Program-made: the position numbers and the translations under genes
The notes under the pieces: generated by a model
The model's input: the letters and a program-made list of their open reading frames with translations, nothing else
What the model was told of the DNA's origin: nothing
Databases searched by the model: none
NCBI GenBank assembly: GCA_050295975.1
Contig: JBNKQR010000011.1
Location: 3,204 to 67,203 of the forward strand
From: JAPHTQ01 sp050295975
GTDB taxonomy: Bacteria; Pseudomonadota; Gammaproteobacteria; Thiohalomonadales; Thiohalomonadaceae
Direction of reading: 5' to 3'
Length of the DNA: 64,000 nucleotides
In this document: positions 1 through 9,719 of the stretch, in pieces
Layout of the letters: every line of letters starts with the position of its first letter
How positions within the stretch are numbered: position 1 is the first letter of the stretch

Positions 1-3000
1 GTGGATCATTGTGCCAGGTGGTCAGGCGAAACTCGTGCGCGTTCTCCACCCAGGTATAGGCACTCCCGCTTTCGCTGACGACGGTACCGATGTGTGGGCT
101 GGCAATGACATTAGCCCACGGTGCGGGGGTACGCTGGCCCGGTTCCAGGGTCACCACATACTCACGCCCGTCGGGGGTGAAGCCACCCAGTCCGTTGCAG
201 AAAATACGCTCTCGCGGTGCCAGTGTCTGGCCCGATTCAATCGCTGGACGTACTTCCGTTTGTAGCACTGGCACCAGACGTTCCGGCATCCGCTCAACCA
301 GCGGACGACGCTCTACCTGCTCAGCCAACGTCTCAGCGCTATCGGTCAGCACAACACGGGCAACGGCCTGAAACAGCACCCGGTCTTCCTCGGACAACTC
401 CTCGGCACGACGCACAAACACGCCACCCGGTTTATCGACACTGTGGGACTCTGGGCCGGAGTTAATCAAACCAATGATCTGGTCTTGCAGGACAGCACGA
501 TAGCCTGAGAAATCCTCGTTAAGGATCACCAGATCCGCCCGCAGACCTTTCATCCGCCAATAGCTGTGTGCCTGCAAGGCCTGTTTAACTAAATCGATAC
601 GATTAATATCACCAATTCGAATCAGCACAATCGGTAGATCACCGGAGATGGAAAAACGCCAAAGACCGGACTGACCAAGCTGGTTGCGGGCAATCACACT
701 GGCTGCAACGCGACGTAACCCCGTACCGTAAATAATAGAACTGGCAAGGCGTCCGTATACCTGTGCATCGGCCTCACTGGCATTGAGGTGGCGCAGCACC
801 TCCTGGCTCTGGAACCAGGACATTTCAAATGCACGCTCGACAAAGTGCCTGTCGCAATATTTTTCCAGCAAGGCCAATGCGGCCTCACGAGAATCGGCAA
901 TGCCAGAGATGATCTGCACGCCCACGGATTCATCCGCGTCCAGGGTCAGAGTGCGTCGGATCGCCACAATGGGATCGAGCACTGAGCCGTCGGTGTTAGA
1001 CAAACGCGACAGACTATTCGGATCAGCCAACATCAGCGGATTGGCTGCAGTGCGTCCTCGGCCGATGAACCGGGCGCGGTCGGTCTCATACGAGGCCTTG
1101 TCGGCCACGACTCCCGGCGCTGCCAACAAATGAAACATCCACGGCACCTCTTCCCCTGGTGTACGCGGACGCCGGGTACAGAGAATCGCCTGCAGCTCAG
1201 GAATAATTTCTGTTTGTACAAATAGATTACTAAACGCACGGTGTGCCAGATCGGCATGAAGCGGTGCCAACACCACTTCGGCGTAACTCGTCACTTCGAT
1301 ATGCCGAACACGGGACGACTGGTTAGTCAGTGTAACGCGGCGGATCTCGACATTGTCTTCGGGTGAAACACTGATCTCGGTGTGTGCTTCAATGGACTGA
1401 TCGCGGCGGCGGTACTCGGCACGTGCCTGAAGGAATATGGCTTCGTAGTGATCGGCCTGTTGTAGTGTCGGCTGATAGGTTGTTGACCAGTAGCGGCCAT
1501 TGTCGCGATCGCGCAGGTAAATGAAGGTACCCTGACTATCGCTGGTGGCATCTTCGCGCCAACGAGTAATGGAGAGATCACGCCAGCGACTGTATCCCGC
1601 TCCGGCATTATTCGCCATCAAGTGATAATGGCCATTGGATAACAGATGAACTTCCGGGACCGGCGTATTCGGATCGGTATAGATACGCATAATCGCCGCG
1701 GTCTCTGTCACCGCAGGGCGAGCGGCAGCGCTTACTTCTGCAGCATGCGGGTGTAAGGTGGCGTCCTGTTTCGGCACACGCTCCTGCAACAGTAACTGGG
1801 TCGCGCGCGCCAGGGGATCAGACATAAAGCGTCGCTGCATCGGTTGTCCAAGAATGACATGCGCAATCGCCAGTAGACTCATCCCCTGATGATGGGCCAT
1901 AAATGAACGCACGATGGCGTGTTGTTTGCCGCGTGGTACACGCGAGGGTGTGTAATCAATCGCTTCGTAAAAACCATAGTCACCCAGGAATCCCTCGGCA
2001 GCCATTCTCTGCAAATTGAGGCAAGCGACTTGAGGTAGCACCGTCAACGCCAAAGCACTGGCATAGGGTGCAATCACCAGATCATCCGCCAGGCCCCGCT
2101 TAAAGCCCAGGCCGGGTACACCAAATGCACGATACTGATAGATCTGATGCATATCCGTGGCGTTGTAACTGGACTCTGAAATGCCCCATGGAACACCGCG
2201 TTGACGTCCATACTCTATCTGCCGCGACACCGCAGCTTTACAAGTCTCTTCCAGCAAGGTGTTGGCATAACTCGGCATGATTAATTGCGGCATCAGGTAC
2301 TCAAACATCGATCCGCTCCAGGAGATCAGGCTCACGTCATCGCCATACCGGGTAAGCAGTCTCCCCAGTGCAAACCAGTGTTTTTGTGGAACCTGTCCCT
2401 GTGCAATGAGGAGAAAACTAGCCAGCCGTGCCTCCGAGGCAAGCAGATCGTAACAAGCGGGATCACGACGACGTTCACCGACGTCATAGCCAATACTCAA
2501 CAGGCTGCGCGAGGCATCATAAAGAAACTCAAAATCCATCGCTGCCAGTTCACCGCAGCGCGCAACCAGATCGTCGATGTGCTTAATCTTTTGTGCAGCG
2601 AGCGATGCCTGAGTACCTTTGCCTGCAGCCAGATAATTCAGTGTCGGGATAGCACTGAGTTGTTGTGGTTCTGGAGCCAGTATTCTCAGTTCGTTAATCA
2701 GCGCCAGCAACTGCTGATCAAATGCCTGCGCCCAGTAATAGAGTTCACCATCGATATCGGTATCCGCAGGCAACCATGTCATCAGCCCCTCACCGGCACG
2801 ATGCAGCTTCTCCAACAGGTTTATGGCCGCAACCAATGTCAACGGTTCTTCTCTGGATGTCAGAGTGGGTTCTAATGCGCTTTGCAGAAGGCGAACCTTA
2901 TCCGACAGATCCGGCATCGGCTCAGCAGGAAGATGTTCGATAAGCACTTGCAAGGTATCGTGCAAACCCTGGAAGGCATTCGCCGATAACAGCGGCTGCT

Positions 3001-6000
3001 CCTTCAGTTCGACCAGTCCTGCTTGCAGAGTGAGCATACTGCAAGCCAGGTTTCCACTGTCAACCGAGGAGACATACTGTGGGTGTAGCGGTTTGAGTGT
3101 GCGCGTATCGTACCAGTTGTAGAAATGGCCACGATAACGTTCCAGTTTCTCCATCGTCGCCAAAGTGTTTTCGGTCAATTGCAGAAATTCTCCGCTGCAG
3201 AGGTAGCCGAAATCATAGGCAGAAAGATTAGCCAGCAGCCCCATTCCCAGATTGGTGGGTGAGGTGCGTGTAGCTAGCGCAGATGCCGGGTACTCCTGGA
3301 AATTATCGGGTACCAGCCAGTTATCTTGCTCCGCTGCAAAATGAGCAAAGTAGCGCCAGGTACGTCTGGCCAGAGTGCGCAAAAAAGCATTTTGCGCCAG
3401 ACTCAATCCGGGTGTCGGTGCGGCCAATGGCAAACTGATCCACCAGGCCACTAGCGGGGATATCAGCCACAACAGCAACATCGGTTGCCATAACACCCAC
3501 TCCGCTGCATGGGTTTGCCATAGTGCCCAGGATAAAGAGATGGCCGTCGCTGGTGCGAGCCACATCTCACGCACAAAGCTAGTCAAACTACGGCACGAGT
3601 TTCGTTTTGAATACGACGGCAGTTGCCAAAGCAATAATCCACGATGCGTGAACAGCATGCGCACACCAGAACCCAGAATCGCGTCCAGATAGATCAGCGC
3701 GTCATAGGGCAACAGAACCAGACTCAACAATCCATGCAGCAAAGGATTTCCCACTGCCTTGCTGGTCAGACTCAGATGCATCATCCAGCCGCGTCCTGAA
3801 GGTTTACAGACAAGTTCGATCAAGGCACCGATTAAACAAGGTAGGAAGACGATAGCGGCAACCAACAGTGTCCAGAAGGTGAGTGAGCTCGGTAGCAAAA
3901 ACCAGCCGCCAATGATCAATATCAGCAGCGAAGGTGCGACCAGACTGCGACGCAGGTTGTCGAACAGTTTCCACACCGACAGGGCGCTCAGAGGGTTGGC
4001 CTGGCGCTTCGCCTTCCCTGAATCTTTTGTGGTTCCGACTTCATCGGTTCTGGATGGTCCGGGAACAGTGGACAACAACCAGCCTGCAAGCTGCCAGTCG
4101 CCACGTATCCAGCGATGACGGCGGCTGGCTTCTATCGGGTAACTGGAGGGATATTCTTCAATGAGATCAACATCGGTCACCAACGCCGAACGCGCATAAC
4201 CACTCTCAAGCAGGTCATGGCTGAGAATGAGATTCTCAGGGAAGCGTCCATCGACTGCCTGACGGAAGGCATCCACATCATAGATACCTTTACCAATAAA
4301 TGAGCCTTCGCCAAACAGATCCTGATAAACATCTGAGACCTCACGCGTGTAAGGATCGATGCCTGGTTCGCCTGCAAACATTTTGCTAAAGCGTGACTGA
4401 CCGGTACTTGTCAGACTAATTGAGGCACGCGGTTGCAAAATCGAATAGCCTTCAACAATACGGCCCTTGTTGGCGTCGTAGACCGGTCGATTAAGCGGAT
4501 GCGCCATATTGCCGATTAAGGTACGTGCCGAATCACGGGGAAGTTGCGTGTCGGTATCAAGCGTAATGACATATTTAATAGAGGGGAGAATTGACGAGTC
4601 ACCTACAATCTCTGAGAACGCATCTCGATCTCCACCTCGCAGTAGCGCATTAAACTGTTCCAACTTTCCGCGTTTACGCTCATAACCCATCCACACCCCT
4701 TCATAGGGATTCCATACTCTGGGGCGGTGCAAAAGATAGAAGATGCACGGGCGGTCTTCACTGTAGGTGGCATTAAGGGTTTGCACCGCTGCTCGCGCGT
4801 AGCTGAGCAACGCCTCATCATCTTCCATGGTGCACTCAGGCGCATCGCGGAAATCCGTTAGCAGAGCAAAAAACAGATTGCTGTCGCGATTACCGAGATA
4901 ACGGATCTCTAATGCTTCAAGCAGGTCATCCACATCTTGTTGCGTAGCCAGCAAGGTGGGAACAACCACCATGGTGCGATGATTACCCGGAATGCCCTGC
5001 GAAAAATCTAACCGTGGTAATCCGCGTGGCGGCAAGAGCAACGTGACCATAAGATTGACCAACGGCATCGCCAGTGCCGAAGCGGCGATGGTGCTGGTGA
5101 TCGCAAACAACCAGAATTTCCAGTTATTCGCTTCAAATCCGTCAAAAGGTAACAGTGCAAGGGTTGTTACCACTCCAGTAAGTAGCAGTATCGGTGCGAG
5201 ATAGATAAACAGACGCAGATGCCGGTTTGCACGACTTGCCCAGCCCCTCCAGGTCACACGGCAAGCAACGGCCTTCTCCAGCAACTTGCGTCCCTGATCA
5301 ATCAGGTAGTAACCCACATGTGCGCTACGATCATTAGCGCCTAATTGCTCAGCGGCATTCTGCGCAAGAGCAATCGCCTCACTGGCTACCTCAGCCTCAC
5401 TCCGCGAGCTGCCGCGTGAAACATCCTCAATAACATGTCGATAGCGGTCACGGGTGGAAAAGTCCTGTCGTACATACATCGCTGCGGGATCTTCAGACAA
5501 AACCTGTTCGACCACACTGAGTGACTCGACATACTCCTTCCAATCCATTGCATCGATAAAACGCAAACTACTGATACTGTTTGCGATGGATATCTGATTG
5601 GCGGCTGCTGTTCTTGCGGCCTCAGCCGATAGCTGTGACGCAGTGTTCCCCTCTTCAAGCAGTCTCTGCTCAACCCACGTCTGCACAAATGCCATCGCAG
5701 AGCCTTGCGCCTGGAGTCTGGTGTAGAACTCCTCCACAAAGGGTGCCGTCAACGGCACATCTGCGTTGGCAAACTCGGCGAGCAACTGAATAAGCTTCTT
5801 CGGCTCCTTCTCAGCCATCGCATGCATCCGATCTGCCCAGATAATCGCCGCATCACGCTCCTCACGTCGACGAGCGATGTGCATCCCAACCCGGCGCAGG
5901 TTTTCCAGCAACGCCAATTGCAACATGATCGGAAACGCCCACAGCTCACCTAACATCAGGGGCTTTACTGTCTGGTAAGCAGCGATAAATTGAGTGGCGT

Positions 6001-6406
6001 TGGCGCTATCGAGGCGACCATCCATGTGTGAGATCAGCTCTAGCGCCAGGTCATAAATACGCGGAAAGCCCGCAGAATGACCATCAGACAATCGTGGCAA
6101 TTGCCGACTATAGCCACGGGGCAGATGTCGACGTGCCAGGCTGATCTGTTGCTCAATGAGATAGAAGTTATCGAGAAGCCAGGCCTCTGCCGCGACAATC
6201 CGTAGTCCCGGCGTGATGGCGGCAGTCACCACCTCATATGCGGCCTGTAGAACGCGGGCATTGTCGGCCAGGCGTGGCAACAATTTGTCCCGTCCAGGAT
6301 ATGGGTCAATGGAATGATGTCCAGCCAGTGTTACCGCGTGACGCTTCAGTTGCTCAATACTGAACAACTCCGCGCGCAGCAACTCAGTATCCTGATCATT
6401 ACGCAA
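1..6406 (-). CDS. ndvB: Cyclic beta-1,2-glucan synthase (NdvB/ChvB type), C-terminus beyond window
   Basis: The frame is open from about 6540 to the left edge, so about 2,135 residues are present and the C-terminus is missing. The family makes cyclic beta-1,2-glucan at the inner membrane: a GT84 domain elongates the chain and a GH94-like phosphorylase domain sets its length. Visible from the N-terminus: a soluble region beginning LLRAELFSIEQLKRHA, membrane helices near residues 390-450, the GT84 motif DTDTQLPRDSA near residue 615, RHRWIRGDWQ near 760, further membrane helices, a glycoamylase-like block with SWSGSMFEYLMP near 1,360, then GH94 sequence ending near VVSESGSAYTW at the window edge. 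There is no ATG near the expected N-terminus. I chose TTG at 6406, which has AAGGAG four bases upstream; the open frame extends further, so the start is uncertain. Likely role is periplasmic glucan for osmotic adaptation. Confidence 0.9.
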   Translation of the reverse strand, partial: MRNDQDTELLRAELFSIEQLKRHAVTLAGHHSIDPYPGRDKLLPRLADNARVLQAAYEVVTAAITPGLRIVAAEAWLLDNFYLIEQQISLARRHLPRGYSRQLPRLSDGHSAGFPRIYDLALELISHMDGRLDSANATQFIAAYQTVKPLMLGELWAFPIMLQLALLENLRRVGMHIARRREERDAAIIWADRMHAMAEKEPKKLIQLLAEFANADVPLTAPFVEEFYTRLQAQGSAMAFVQTWVEQRLLEEGNTASQLSAEAARTAAANQISIANSISSLRFIDAMDWKEYVESLSVVEQVLSEDPAAMYVRQDFSTRDRYRHVIEDVSRGSSRSEAEVASEAIALAQNAAEQLGANDRSAHVGYYLIDQGRKLLEKAVACRVTWRGWASRANRHLRLFIYLAPILLLTGVVTTLALLPFDGFEANNWKFWLFAITSTIAASALAMPLVNLMVTLLLPPRGLPRLDFSQGIPGNHRTMVVVPTLLATQQDVDDLLEALEIRYLGNRDSNLFFALLTDFRDAPECTMEDDEALLSYARAAVQTLNATYSEDRPCIFYLLHRPRVWNPYEGVWMGYERKRGKLEQFNALLRGGDRDAFSEIVGDSSILPSIKYVITLDTDTQLPRDSARTLIGNMAHPLNRPVYDANKGRIVEGYSILQPRASISLTSTGQSRFSKMFAGEPGIDPYTREVSDVYQDLFGEGSFIGKGIYDVDAFRQAVDGRFPENLILSHDLLESGYARSALVTDVDLIEEYPSSYPIEASRRHRWIRGDWQLAGWLLSTVPGPSRTDEVGTTKDSGKAKRQANPLSALSVWKLFDNLRRSLVAPSLLILIIGGWFLLPSSLTFWTLLVAAIVFLPCLIGALIELVCKPSGRGWMMHLSLTSKAVGNPLLHGLLSLVLLPYDALIYLDAILGSGVRMLFTHRGLLLWQLPSYSKRNSCRSLTSFVREMWLAPATAISLSWALWQTHAAEWVLWQPMLLLWLISPLVAWWISLPLAAPTPGLSLAQNAFLRTLARRTWRYFAHFAAEQDNWLVPDNFQEYPASALATRTSPTNLGMGLLANLSAYDFGYLCSGEFLQLTENTLATMEKLERYRGHFYNWYDTRTLKPLHPQYVSSVDSGNLACSMLTLQAGLVELKEQPLLSANAFQGLHDTLQVLIEHLPAEPMPDLSDKVRLLQSALEPTLTSREEPLTLVAAINLLEKLHRAGEGLMTWLPADTDIDGELYYWAQAFDQQLLALINELRILAPEPQQLSAIPTLNYLAAGKGTQASLAAQKIKHIDDLVARCGELAAMDFEFLYDASRSLLSIGYDVGERRRDPACYDLLASEARLASFLLIAQGQVPQKHWFALGRLLTRYGDDVSLISWSGSMFEYLMPQLIMPSYANTLLEETCKAAVSRQIEYGRQRGVPWGISESSYNATDMHQIYQYRAFGVPGLGFKRGLADDLVIAPYASALALTVLPQVACLNLQRMAAEGFLGDYGFYEAIDYTPSRVPRGKQHAIVRSFMAHHQGMSLLAIAHVILGQPMQRRFMSDPLARATQLLLQERVPKQDATLHPHAAEVSAAARPAVTETAAIMRIYTDPNTPVPEVHLLSNGHYHLMANNAGAGYSRWRDLSITRWREDATSDSQGTFIYLRDRDNGRYWSTTYQPTLQQADHYEAIFLQARAEYRRRDQSIEAHTEISVSPEDNVEIRRVTLTNQSSRVRHIEVTSYAEVVLAPLHADLAHRAFSNLFVQTEIIPELQAILCTRRPRTPGEEVPWMFHLLAAPGVVADKASYETDRARFIGRGRTAANPLMLADPNSLSRLSNTDGSVLDPIVAIRRTLTLDADESVGVQIISGIADSREAALALLEKYCDRHFVERAFEMSWFQSQEVLRHLNASEADAQVYGRLASSIIYGTGLRRVAASVIARNQLGQSGLWRFSISGDLPIVLIRIGDINRIDLVKQALQAHSYWRMKGLRADLVILNEDFSGYRAVLQDQIIGLINSGPESHSVDKPGGVFVRRAEELSEEDRVLFQAVARVVLTDSAETLAEQVERRPLVERMPERLVPVLQTEVRPAIESGQTLAPRERIFCNGLGGFTPDGREYVVTLEPGQRTPAPWANVIASPHIGTVVSESGSAYTWVENAHEFRLTTWHNDP

Positions 6407-6428
6407 CGCACTCCTTGCGCGGGCAGAA

Positions 6429-6788
6429 AAAACTAACTCTTTGATATTGATTGTGTTCTCCTGAGAGAGATACGGGAAAGTCGGTAAGCTAGCAACGCCG
6501 CCGCCTCCGTGTAACGGAGGCTATTGGTCAAAGCGTCCTGTCATTCCCCCAAACGCCCTCCTTTAGACTCCTTCTTGGATTTTTTGGCGGCCTTCTTCTC
6601 TTTCGGTGTCATCGCGGGTTTCTTCTTGTCCTCTCTATTGCTTTTTTGTTCTTTGCTCATGATCTTCACTCCTGGTAATTAATGGGTAAGTTGCAGATAA
6701 AGTAGGACGGCTCAATATCCTGGCCACTACACAGCGCGCACATCATGCGCGAAAAAAACTAACTCGTTGATATTGGTTACGTTATCCG
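6429..6788. repeat. Imperfect direct repeat flanking the small basic gene
   Basis: Bases 6429-6463, just upstream of the glucan synthase start, recur with five or six mismatches at about 6752-6788, upstream of the small lysine-rich gene. The shared core reads aaaaaactaactc, then ttgatattg, on the plus strand. The copies suggest a duplicated leader or a small insertion between them. Function is unknown. Confidence 0.5.
6541..6660 (-). CDS. Small lysine-rich protein, 39 aa
   Basis: This short frame runs from ATG at 6660 to TGA at 6541. It encodes MSKEQKSNREDKKKPAMT followed by PKEKKAAKKSKKESKGGRLGE. A good ribosome-binding site (CAGGAG, eight bases upstream) supports it. The protein is almost entirely charged, with about one third lysine, and has no hydrophobic segment, so it is probably cytoplasmic and disordered. 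It lies upstream of the glucan synthase gene on the same strand, about 134 bases from the chosen start. Similar tiny basic proteins occur widely in proteobacteria, but I know no proven function; nucleic-acid binding would be a guess. Confidence 0.7.
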   Translation of the reverse strand: MSKEQKSNREDKKKPAMTPKEKKAAKKSKKESKGGRLGE

Positions 6789-7227
6789 GGATTAGAAAAC
6801 GGGGAAGACGTCAGCCGGGCAGCGACCTTGTGGTCCCGTTTTTACGGGAACGCATAACAGGCTGCTGCAGAATGCGAGCATGACACCTGTTGATCGGGGA
6901 TTCTTTTGTACATTGTAGCAGGTAGCGTCGCCCATCTATTGTTAAACATGGGAAAGAGGTGACATTTTGGCGACAAAACAGCCATGTATGGCCAGATATC
7001 TAAAGGTTTAAACGCATACCCTACTAAAGACAGGTTAATCGATGAATATGGCGTAACACAGGTCATCGAAAAGCTTTTCTCAACAGAAAGCCACAGTAGG
7101 GAGTAGTATCTACCTTATCAAAGACACAAAGACTCTTTGCTCCCATATCCCTTTGAGGCAAGTAGAGACCGGTCATGCATCAGCATTACAAGAACAGAAT
7201 AATCGCTGCATCACAGTTGCTGAGATC
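6661..7227. other. Intergenic region without a supported gene
   Basis: This stretch separates the minus-strand glucan synthase locus from the plus-strand methyltransferase. It holds the ribosome-binding site of the small basic gene at its left end, one copy of the imperfect leader repeat (about 6752-6788) and a small hairpin (TCCCGT-TTTT-ACGGGA) near 6836-6851. A 40-codon plus-strand frame at 6984-7106 lacks a ribosome-binding site and is not called. No RNA gene was recognised. Confidence 0.5.
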
Positions 7228-7908
7228 GTGACAGGCAGTGACAACCAGCTCTGGTTGAAAATGTGGCGTAACGATCAAACCGATTTCCACCAGCAACAAG
7301 TCAATCCTCTACTTACCCGCTTCTGGCCCTCCCTCAACCTCAAAAAGCCAGGCTGTATCTTTGTCCCTTTATGCGGCAAGAGCCTGGACCTTATCTGGCT
7401 AGCACAACAGGGATATAACGTTGTGGGAGTAGAACTCAGCCCGGTTGCGGCAAAGGCCTTCTTCGAGGAAAACAAACTGACACCACACAAAAGCAAAAAC
7501 GGAGAGTTTGTCGTCTGGGAAAGTGGACAAATAAAAATACTGTGCGGTGATTTTTTCCGCCTGACCCTCTCCGACCTTGGCGAGATAGACGTGGTATACG
7601 ACCGTGCTGCGCTTACAGCATTGCCGGAATCCTTACGTACACACTATGTAGCACACCTAAGCGCTATCGTACCCCCGGCCTGTAGCATATTCCTCCTAAC
7701 CACTGAGGATGCCAGACCTGCTGAAGATATGGAGACACACTCCATGTCAAAAGGCGTAATCGACAAGGAGATCACCGGACTCTATGAAAACCACTTCATC
7801 ATCGACATCGCCCATACTGAACCTGCGTGGGAGTCTGATTCAGCAGAGCCGGATAAATCGCATATCGCTGTAGAACACAAGGTCTATAGACTGATGCCCC
7901 GTGCCTGA
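7228..7908 (+). CDS. tpm: Thiopurine S-methyltransferase family protein
   Basis: SAM-dependent methyltransferase of the bacterial TPMT family, which methylates thiopurines and, in several bacteria, selenium or tellurium compounds. The N-terminal pattern LWLKMWRNDQTDFHQ matches the family's W-x-x-R-W...F-H-Q signature. Next come IFVPLCGKSLDLIWLAQQG (SAM loop), VVGVELSP and DVVYDRAALTALP, all family hallmarks. No ATG sits before the conserved N-terminus. GTG at 7228 gives 226 residues, near the usual 218 or so; an in-frame TTG at 7153 would add 25 unconserved residues. Neither start has a strong ribosome-binding site. The gene stands alone on the plus strand, facing DUF1330. Confidence 0.88.
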   Translation: MTGSDNQLWLKMWRNDQTDFHQQQVNPLLTRFWPSLNLKKPGCIFVPLCGKSLDLIWLAQQGYNVVGVELSPVAAKAFFEENKLTPHKSKNGEFVVWESGQIKILCGDFFRLTLSDLGEIDVVYDRAALTALPESLRTHYVAHLSAIVPPACSIFLLTTEDARPAEDMETHSMSKGVIDKEITGLYENHFIIDIAHTEPAWESDSAEPDKSHIAVEHKVYRLMPRA

Positions 7909-7945
7909 AGGTCAAGCAGTAATAAAGTTGTTATAAATGGATTTA

Positions 7946-8233
7946 TCAACTCGATTCATAGCTTACCAGGTCAACATCCGCCGCCTGATTTCTTAGTGGT
8001 ATCAACGCTTGATACGCCGACGACTCATGCCAGCCGGTTGCCGACACAATATCCGGGAAACGAAGAACAACCGTGTCTGTGTGACGGCACTCCCCGCCTA
8101 GCACCGTTGCACTGTTTCCCCGCAGGACAAGTTCACCCTGCCATGGTGTAAGCGTTGCAGGAACCTGATCGCGGTAGGCGATCCATTTCGCTTCATCTTT
8201 AATCGTGATATTGCCAATGACATACGCTGTCAT
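7946..8233 (-). CDS. DUF1330 family protein
   Basis: A 95-residue protein beginning MTAYVIGNITIKDEAKW and fitting the DUF1330 ferredoxin-like dimeric fold family (about 95 residues, typically opening with a YxI...I.D...Y segment and containing a later FPD...W..S..Y..L motif, seen here as FPDIVSATGWHESSAYQAL). An in-frame upstream ATG at 8260 would add nine residues (MISEHGKDV). I prefer 8233 because the conserved fold starts there and GGGAAAG lies upstream. Its biochemical role is unknown. It follows the DUF167 gene on the same strand after a short gap, so the two may be cotranscribed. Confidence 0.78.
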   Translation of the reverse strand: MTAYVIGNITIKDEAKWIAYRDQVPATLTPWQGELVLRGNSATVLGGECRHTDTVVLRFPDIVSATGWHESSAYQALIPLRNQAADVDLVSYESS

Positions 8234-8269
8234 AACGTCTTTCCCATGTTCAGAGATCAATCAACCTGT

Positions 8270-8587
8270 TCAATCAAATAATGATACCTGTTGCGGTGGG
8301 CAGGGAGGAATCATTTCAGGAAGCCGCCTGGGCGCCTTGATTCGCAATTGCTTGTTGACCTTATATACACCGAAGACCACCGTGATATCGTCCTCATCAA
8401 CCTCAAACTCCCGGGCAAGAAAACGCACCATATGTGCGGTGGCACGGCCACGTACGGGTCGCTCTGCCACAAATATCTCCAACTGCTTGCCGATCACTTC
8501 ACCTATAGCCGTGTTAGGCGCAGAAGGACGACCCAGTACGTTCAGCACCAGTACATCATCTTCCCAGTAACAAAATGACGACATCAA
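8270..8587 (-). CDS. DUF167 (YggU-like) family protein
   Basis: A 105-residue protein of the DUF167/UPF0235 family. The diagnostic order is present: a short beta strand (DDVLVLNVLGRPSA), KQLEIFVAERPVRGRATAHMVRFLAREF and ITVVFGVYKVNKQLRI. These match the family's pattern of L...AP..G.AN..L..FLA and G.....K...I, with an R-for-P/D substitution in the VRGRAT segment. The family is widespread and small, with no settled function. The start could equally be the ATG at 8584. It lies between the alpha/beta hydrolase and DUF1330 genes, all on the minus strand, possibly as one transcript. Confidence 0.75.
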   Translation of the reverse strand: MMSSFCYWEDDVLVLNVLGRPSAPNTAIGEVIGKQLEIFVAERPVRGRATAHMVRFLAREFEVDEDDITVVFGVYKVNKQLRIKAPRRLPEMIPPCPPQQVSLFD

Positions 8588-8631
8588 TACACCTGAAGGT
8601 TAATGCAAAAAAATCAGGAGCCGTTATCTGC

Positions 8632-9495
8632 TCACGAAACGTTTTGCAGATTCTGCCGAATAAATCCGATTATCTGATCAGCATGGTCATGAAAATGTTC
8701 AATGGAATCATGCTCGGCCCCTACCACCTCGATCACTTCAACCGGCCTTTCCCTGGTCGCACTGGCTTCGATTAGATGCATATGGTTGATGGGTATGGTC
8801 GAGTCGGCCGTACCGTGTGCCAGCAGCACTGGGCAATGGACATGGGCGATGCGATTCATCGGCGCAATGTCATCAAAGCGGAAACCTATCACCCACTGCA
8901 CATAGTTAAGAATCAACTTACGCATAAAAGCGGGAATCCAGGGCTTCTCCAATTGACTACCCATCACCAGATAGGGATGGGCGAAACTGGAGATGCCGAT
9001 CACCAGATCAATATCCTCCCTGTGGGAAGCCGCCAGAATAGACGCCGCCGCACCAATGGAGTGGCCCAGCACGATGATCTGATGATCGGGATTACGCTGA
9101 TGTACCCAATCCAGCGCCGTGCCCAGATCCTCGGCGAAGCGCGGCAGAGAGGAGAAACCGTCACTATCGCTAGCACCATGATTGCGGGCATCGTAAAGCA
9201 ACACATTCATACCCGCCTGATGAAACGGCCCTGCCAACGGCAACATCATCTCCGCATTGGCACCCCAGCCGTGAACCACCACCAGAGTGCAGCAGCTATC
9301 CGCAGCGGGAATAAACCAGGCGAACAGCCGCTTGCCCTTCTGCCCATTCAGATAGTGTTCTGTATACGGCAGATTGAGGCTATCCGGCGTGGCCTGCTCT
9401 ACTATTTTGGGAGCGCGGTAGAACCAGTGCAGAAAGAGGTGAAAGAACAGGGCAACACCAACAAGCCCCAGGGAGATTTCTAGAAAAAGGACCAT
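8632..9495 (-). CDS. Membrane-anchored alpha/beta hydrolase
   Basis: A 287-residue serine hydrolase. One N-terminal membrane segment (residues 5-25) is followed by an alpha/beta-hydrolase domain. Visible elements: the oxyanion region VVVHGWGAN (72-80), the nucleophile elbow GHSIGAA with Ser146, acidic residue in HGTADSTIP near 232, and catalytic His in GAEHDS near 263. This architecture fits inner-membrane-tethered esterases or lipases of the DUF1749/BEM46-like type; the substrate cannot be read from sequence. First gene of a minus-strand group with DUF167 and DUF1330. Confidence 0.82.
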   Translation of the reverse strand: MVLFLEISLGLVGVALFFHLFLHWFYRAPKIVEQATPDSLNLPYTEHYLNGQKGKRLFAWFIPAADSCCTLVVVHGWGANAEMMLPLAGPFHQAGMNVLLYDARNHGASDSDGFSSLPRFAEDLGTALDWVHQRNPDHQIIVLGHSIGAAASILAASHREDIDLVIGISSFAHPYLVMGSQLEKPWIPAFMRKLILNYVQWVIGFRFDDIAPMNRIAHVHCPVLLAHGTADSTIPINHMHLIEASATRERPVEVIEVVGAEHDSIEHFHDHADQIIGFIRQNLQNVS

Positions 9496-9678
9496 CTATC
9501 GCTCAGAAACAGATCAAAAGTACTCACATTCTTACACGGTAATCGCCACTTGCCCACAGGGAAGTTCAGCTCGCCACGCATCGTAGCCCGCTGCCGTTGA
9601 CGGAGGCCATCAATCGAACAATTGTTGTCTAATACTAAAGAATCACTCATTCCAGCCAAATTTTTTTGGAGTTATGGG

Positions 9679-9706
9679 TTGACATACAGGCTTTTTATCG
9701 TAATAT
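9679..9706 (+). promoter_or_regulatory. Promoter of arsR
   Basis: TTGACA at 9679-9684 and TAATAT at 9701-9706 are spaced by 16 bases, a good sigma-70 promoter. The -10 box lies inside the operator palindrome. The start of transcription would fall near 9713, only about seven bases before the arsR ATG, so the message is nearly leaderless. Confidence 0.75.
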
Positions 9707-9712
9707 CACGAT
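9697..9712. promoter_or_regulatory. ArsR operator, site 1
   Basis: Inverted repeat ATCGTAATATCACGAT, one mismatch between arms, covering the -10 box of the arsR promoter. A near-identical site lies before arsM. Position and symmetry fit autorepression by the ArsR encoded immediately downstream. Confidence 0.75.
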
Positions 9713-9719
9713 TAACACT

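Noticed and set aside
1..6400. Many short plus-strand frames across the glucan synthase region
   Set aside because: The continuous minus-strand frame with GT84 and GH94 motifs explains the whole stretch.
6984..7106. 40-codon plus-strand frame beginning MYGQISKGLNAY
   Set aside because: No ribosome-binding site, and the family is not recognised; composition looks coding-like but the evidence is too weak to call a gene.
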